In this document: positions 13,737-14,542 of the stretch, piece after piece | Layout: each line of letters opens with the position of its first letter | How positions within the stretch are numbered: the stretch's first letter is position 1 | NCBI GenBank assembly: GCA_030627065.1 | Contig: DAOUSV010000022.1 | Location: 1-14,542 of the forward strand | DNA from: Piscirickettsiaceae bacterium | Lineage (GTDB): Bacteria > Pseudomonadota > Gammaproteobacteria > Nitrosococcales > Methylophagaceae | Direction of reading: 5' to 3' | DNA: 14,542 bases | Translations under genes and position numbers: made by a program | Notes under the pieces: generated by a model | Databases searched by the model: none | Seen by the model: the letters and a program-made list of their open reading frames with translations, nothing else | What the model was told of the DNA's origin: nothing

Positions 13737-14542
13737 GCTGATTGCTCCTGTTCTGGTGAGCAAAATGTCCATAAATAAACATCATTAAGATTGGGCTTTC
13801 GCCATTGCATTGATGAGATTGAATCGCCTAATGTTTGCTGTAGTTGATAAAAATCGACATCAGCAGCTTCAACCTTAAAACTTAAATCTTCATCTTCACG
13901 TATCGGTTGACCAAACAGGCTAGCGATTTTCTCAATAACATTATCAGGATCAGCTGTGCTAATCTCTAATATATAGCTTGCTAACTGTTGCGTTAATTCT
14001 TGAGGTGTTCCACCCTGTTGCAACTGTCCTTGTTGAATAAAATCAACATGATCACAGGCAGCGGCTTCTTCTAAATAGTGTGTTGTTAGAAATACTGTCA
14101 TTCCTTCATCACGACGAAGCTGCTCGACAAATCGCCAAATTGCACGACGATTAGGTAAATCTAAACCTACAGTCGGTTCATCTAGGAATAATACTTTAGG
14201 ATTATGTAATACTCCGCGTGCAATATCTACAGCCCGGCGTTGTCCACCAGATAAAGCCACTAGCTTTTTATGGCGCTGATTTTCTAAACCAAAGATACTT
14301 AATAACTCATTAATTCGTGTATTAGCAACATCGGGAGTTAAGTTATAAAGTGCTGCTGCAAACTGTAAGTTTTCATCAATCGACATAGTGCGATCGAGTG
14401 CTGAATCTTGAAACACCAAGCCGACCATACGACGAATTTCTACTGGATCATCACTGATTTTTTGACCTGCAATCCAAGCGTCACCTGATGTTGCCGCGGT
14501 CATTGTCGTCAACATATGAATTGTAGTGCTTTTACCTGCTCC
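13733..14542 (-). CDS. ABC transporter ATP-binding protein (5' end outside window)
   Basis: 269 codons are visible; the frame stays open to the right edge, and the visible part starts in the middle of Walker A (GAGKSTTIH), so only the N-terminal end is missing. An internal ATG at 14515 is not the true start. Counting from the window edge, GAGKS is at 1-5, the Q-loop Gln (VFQDSALD) at 45, the signature LSGGQ at 97-101, Walker B LFLDEP at 118-123, the D-loop GLD just after, and the switch His (TTHYLEE) at 155. All key catalytic residues are present. The C-terminal region (HVDFIQQGQLQQGGTPQEL and after) is that of DrrA/CcmA-type exporters. It overlaps the permease gene by 4 nt, so the two form one ABC-2 exporter, probably for a small or hydrophobic compound. 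Confidence 0.9.
   Translation of the reverse strand, partial: GAGKSTTIHMLTTMTAATSGDAWIAGQKISDDPVEIRRMVGLVFQDSALDRTMSIDENLQFAAALYNLTPDVANTRINELLSIFGLENQRHKKLVALSGGQRRAVDIARGVLHNPKVLFLDEPTVGLDLPNRRAIWRFVEQLRRDEGMTVFLTTHYLEEAAACDHVDFIQQGQLQQGGTPQELTQQLASYILEISTADPDNVIEKIASLFGQPIREDEDLSFKVEAADVDFYQLQQTLGDSISSMQWRKPNLNDVYLWTFCSPEQEQSA

Overview
The window is an AT-rich gammaproteobacterial chromosome segment. It holds a nearly complete MSHA (mannose-sensitive haemagglutinin) type IV pilus locus followed by msrA and a two-gene ABC-2 exporter. The gene set matches the msh clusters known from Vibrio, Shewanella and relatives. The order differs, and I cannot name a genus from sequence alone.

Layout: positions 1-3071 carry the structural operon on the minus strand, read from the centre leftwards. 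It runs mshA (major pilin), a hairpin terminator, mshC, mshD, mshO, mshP and the first 140 codons of mshQ, which leaves the window at its left edge. Positions 3072-3316 are a 245-bp divergent control region. Positions 3317-12474 carry the assembly operon on the plus strand: mshI (PilM-like), a PilN-like gene, mshJ (PilO-like), mshK (PilP-like), mshL (secretin), mshM (ExeA-type ATPase), mshN (TPR protein), mshE (extension ATPase with a c-di-GMP-type N-domain) and mshG (PilC-like platform). Most neighbours overlap by 1-14 nt or are separated by at most 25 nt. msrA (12490-12957) follows mshG by 15 nt. An ABC-2 permease and its ATPase (12954-14542, minus strand) converge on msrA, and the ATPase runs off the right edge.

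How the genes work together (family knowledge): MshE drives polymerisation through the MshG platform. MshI, the PilN-like protein, MshJ and MshK form the alignment complex that joins the platform to the MshL secretin. MshM and MshN probably help secretin assembly or envelope passage. MshA forms the fibre, and MshC, D, O and P with MshQ probably prime the fibre and form its tip. No mshB, mshF, mshH, prepilin peptidase or retraction ATPase lies in the window.

I see no undescribed system. The points worth a second look are the divergent two-operon arrangement, the terminator between mshA and mshC, substitutions in the MshE c-di-GMP motifs, the tail-anchored MshM next to MshN, and several non-ATG starts. 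There is no gene-free stretch over 300 bases, and I found no tRNA, rRNA, CRISPR array or insertion sequence.
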